Assembly: GCA_016295225.1 (NCBI GenBank)
Contig: JAEDLP010000101.1
Coordinates: 1 to 6,381, forward strand
Reading direction: 5' to 3'
DNA length: 6,381 nucleotides
DNA from: Oscillospiraceae bacterium
Lineage (GTDB): Bacteria; Bacillota; Clostridia; Oscillospirales; Oscillospiraceae
Under the pieces are notes generated by a model that was not told the DNA's origin, made no database searches, and saw only the letters and a program-made list of their open reading frames with translations. Of the stretch, positions 5,751 through 6,381 are shown piece by piece. A program made the translations under genes and the position numbers. How positions within the stretch are numbered: the stretch's first letter is position 1; each line of letters starts with the position of its first letter.

Positions 5751-5775
5751 GCTCCCTGCCCGCCGGGCAGGGAGC
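5751..5775. terminator. Strong hairpin between the acidic-protein gene and the acetyltransferase gene
   Basis: GCTCCCTGCCC (5751-5761) and GGGCAGGGAGC (5765-5775) form a perfect 11-bp stem with loop GCC. The T-run (CTTTTGG) is on the plus strand, whereas both flanking genes are on the minus strand, where the stem is followed by AGACCTCTCG without a T-run. It may therefore be a leaky terminator, an mRNA stabiliser or processing site within an operon, or a block to antisense transcripts. Confidence 0.6.
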
Positions 5776-5787
5776 CTTTTGGTTTGT

Positions 5788-6102
5788 TTATGCTTCGGAC
5801 GGCTCTTCCTCTGGGGCAGGCTCCTGGGCAGGTGCCTCCTCGATCACATCCTCCGCAGCGCCTTCGGCGTCCACGAAGTCGCTCTCAGCGGTCTCCTCGT
5901 CCTTGTCCATGGTGTGGACCACAACGTCTTCATCCAGATCTGCAGAGAAGAAGCCGTCTTCTTCCTGGGCCTCCAGCATGTCAGCGATATCCTGGACGGT
6001 CTTTTCGATGCCCTTGCGGCTCAGGTAGGCAGCCACGCCGCCCACAGCGGCGCTCACTGCACCAAAGGCCAGCACAGTACCAATACCAAACTTCTTTGCC
6101 AT
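5788..6102 (-). CDS. Small membrane-anchored protein with acidic tail, function unknown
   Basis: The 104-residue protein begins MAKKFG and continues with one hydrophobic, glycine- and alanine-rich helix (about 6-27). A short basic stretch (SRKGIEK, 28-34), an amphipathic segment with DMLEAQEEDGFFSADLDEDVVV (41-62) and a disordered tail of Glu, Asp, Pro and Ala (about 66-104) follow. Two positive residues before the helix and a highly acidic C-terminus suggest a single-pass anchor; the orientation is uncertain, though the basic residues after the helix weaken a simple prediction. The layout recalls YtxH-like small proteins, but no diagnostic motif confirms that. The start is secure: AAGGAGG lies 7 bases before the ATG. 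A near-consensus promoter lies directly upstream. It may be read together with the downstream acetyltransferase gene. Confidence 0.87.
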   Translation of the reverse strand: MAKKFGIGTVLAFGAVSAAVGGVAAYLSRKGIEKTVQDIADMLEAQEEDGFFSADLDEDVVVHTMDKDEETAESDFVDAEGAAEDVIEEAPAQEPAPEEEPSEA

Positions 6103-6109
6103 CGTAATT

Positions 6110-6116
6110 CCTCCTT
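6110..6116 (-). promoter_or_regulatory. Ribosome binding site of the acidic small-protein gene
   Basis: AAGGAGG on the minus strand lies 7 bases before the ATG at 6102, an essentially ideal site that points to strong translation. Confidence 0.88.
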
Positions 6117-6148
6117 ACGTTCTGATGCGGGAAAAACGGGATTTCTAT

Positions 6149-6177
6149 ATTTTACCTGTGTCTTCCTGATTTGTCAA
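6149..6177 (-). promoter_or_regulatory. Near-consensus sigma-A promoter of the acidic small-protein gene
   Basis: On the minus strand a perfect TTGACA (6177-6172) is followed after 17 bases by TAAAAT (6154-6149), five of six matches to the -10. Transcription would begin near 6142, about 40 bases before the ATG. The -35 lies only 7 bases beyond the stop of the activase gene, and no terminator separates the two. Confidence 0.85.
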
Positions 6178-6184
6178 TCCGTCC

Positions 6185-6381
6185 TCACCGATAGGAAACC
6201 ACGGGGATCCCCTGCTCTGCCGCCATGGCCTGCCAGCGATCCATCTGGGCCTGGGTGGGGATGCCAAAGGCCTGGTCGGGCAGAGGAAGACCCAGCTGCC
6301 GGTATTTCTCCTCCCCGAACCTGTGGTAGGGCAGCAGCTCCAGCGCAGCCCCGGGGGCCCGGTCCCGGAGGAACCGGAAGG
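6185..6381 (-). CDS. Glycyl-radical enzyme activating protein, C-terminal end (partial)
   Basis: The last 64 residues of a gene that starts beyond the window edge; the stop TGA is at 6187-6185. The segment ELLPYHRFGEEKYRQLGL is the characteristic C-terminal motif of radical SAM activases such as pyruvate formate-lyase activating enzyme (typical form LLPYHRLGxxKYxxLG). These enzymes use a 4Fe-4S cluster and S-adenosylmethionine to place a glycyl radical on a partner enzyme. The cluster-binding CxxxCxxC lies outside the window. Which partner it serves cannot be told from this fragment: formate acetyltransferase is the commonest, but choline or glycerol lyase types share the ending. After the motif come about 34 residues including PDQAFGIPTQAQMDRW. 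It is on the same strand as the two genes that follow. Confidence 0.85.
   Translation of the reverse strand, partial: FRFLRDRAPGAALELLPYHRFGEEKYRQLGLPLPDQAFGIPTQAQMDRWQAMAAEQGIPVVSYR

Noticed and set aside
1..6381. tRNA, rRNA, CRISPR repeats, insertion sequences or phage genes
   Set aside because: No cloverleaf, regularly spaced repeats, terminal inverted repeats, transposase or integrase motifs were seen on either strand.

Overview
The window looks like a stretch of chromosome from a GC-rich, low-motility-type gut Clostridium relative, most likely an Oscillospiraceae/Flavonifractor-like Firmicute. This is inferred from GC-rich third codon positions, strong AGGAGG ribosome-binding sites, sigma-A promoters in AT-rich gaps, a clostridial-type DAHP synthase and a glycyl-radical activase. 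No phage, transposon, CRISPR, rRNA or tRNA sequence is visible, so this appears to be ordinary core and house-keeping DNA, with one unusual small gene.

Left part (1-2052). A minus-strand DAHP synthase (first step of aromatic amino acid synthesis) ends at a 13-bp hairpin terminator. It diverges from a plus-strand pair across a 204-base promoter region. The pair is a DUF169 protein followed after 22 bases by guanine deaminase (GuaD). A very good extended -10 promoter drives the pair, and a 16-bp bidirectional terminator ends it.

Middle (3419-5096). A minus-strand SstT serine/threonine:Na+ symporter converges on guaD at that shared terminator. Upstream of sstT is a 193-base AT-rich intergenic region. 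It holds a clear sstT promoter and, on the other strand, a palindrome-rich leader for a 77-residue protein with 13 cysteines. This is the least explained gene of the window. Its second half carries a motif resembling the OB-fold-like segment of small clostridial secreted proteins, but it has no signal peptide.

Right part (5097-6381). Two hairpins separate the cysteine-rich gene from a minus-strand cluster: a GNAT acetyltransferase, a small membrane-anchored acidic protein with a near-consensus promoter, and the C-terminal end of a glycyl-radical enzyme activating protein that runs off the window.

The genes do not form one pathway. They touch amino acid synthesis and uptake (aroF, sstT), purine salvage or catabolism (guaD) and anaerobic radical chemistry (activase). 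I do not see a new multi-gene system. The best candidates for undescribed biology are the cysteine-rich small protein with its structured leader, and the DUF169-guaD pairing.
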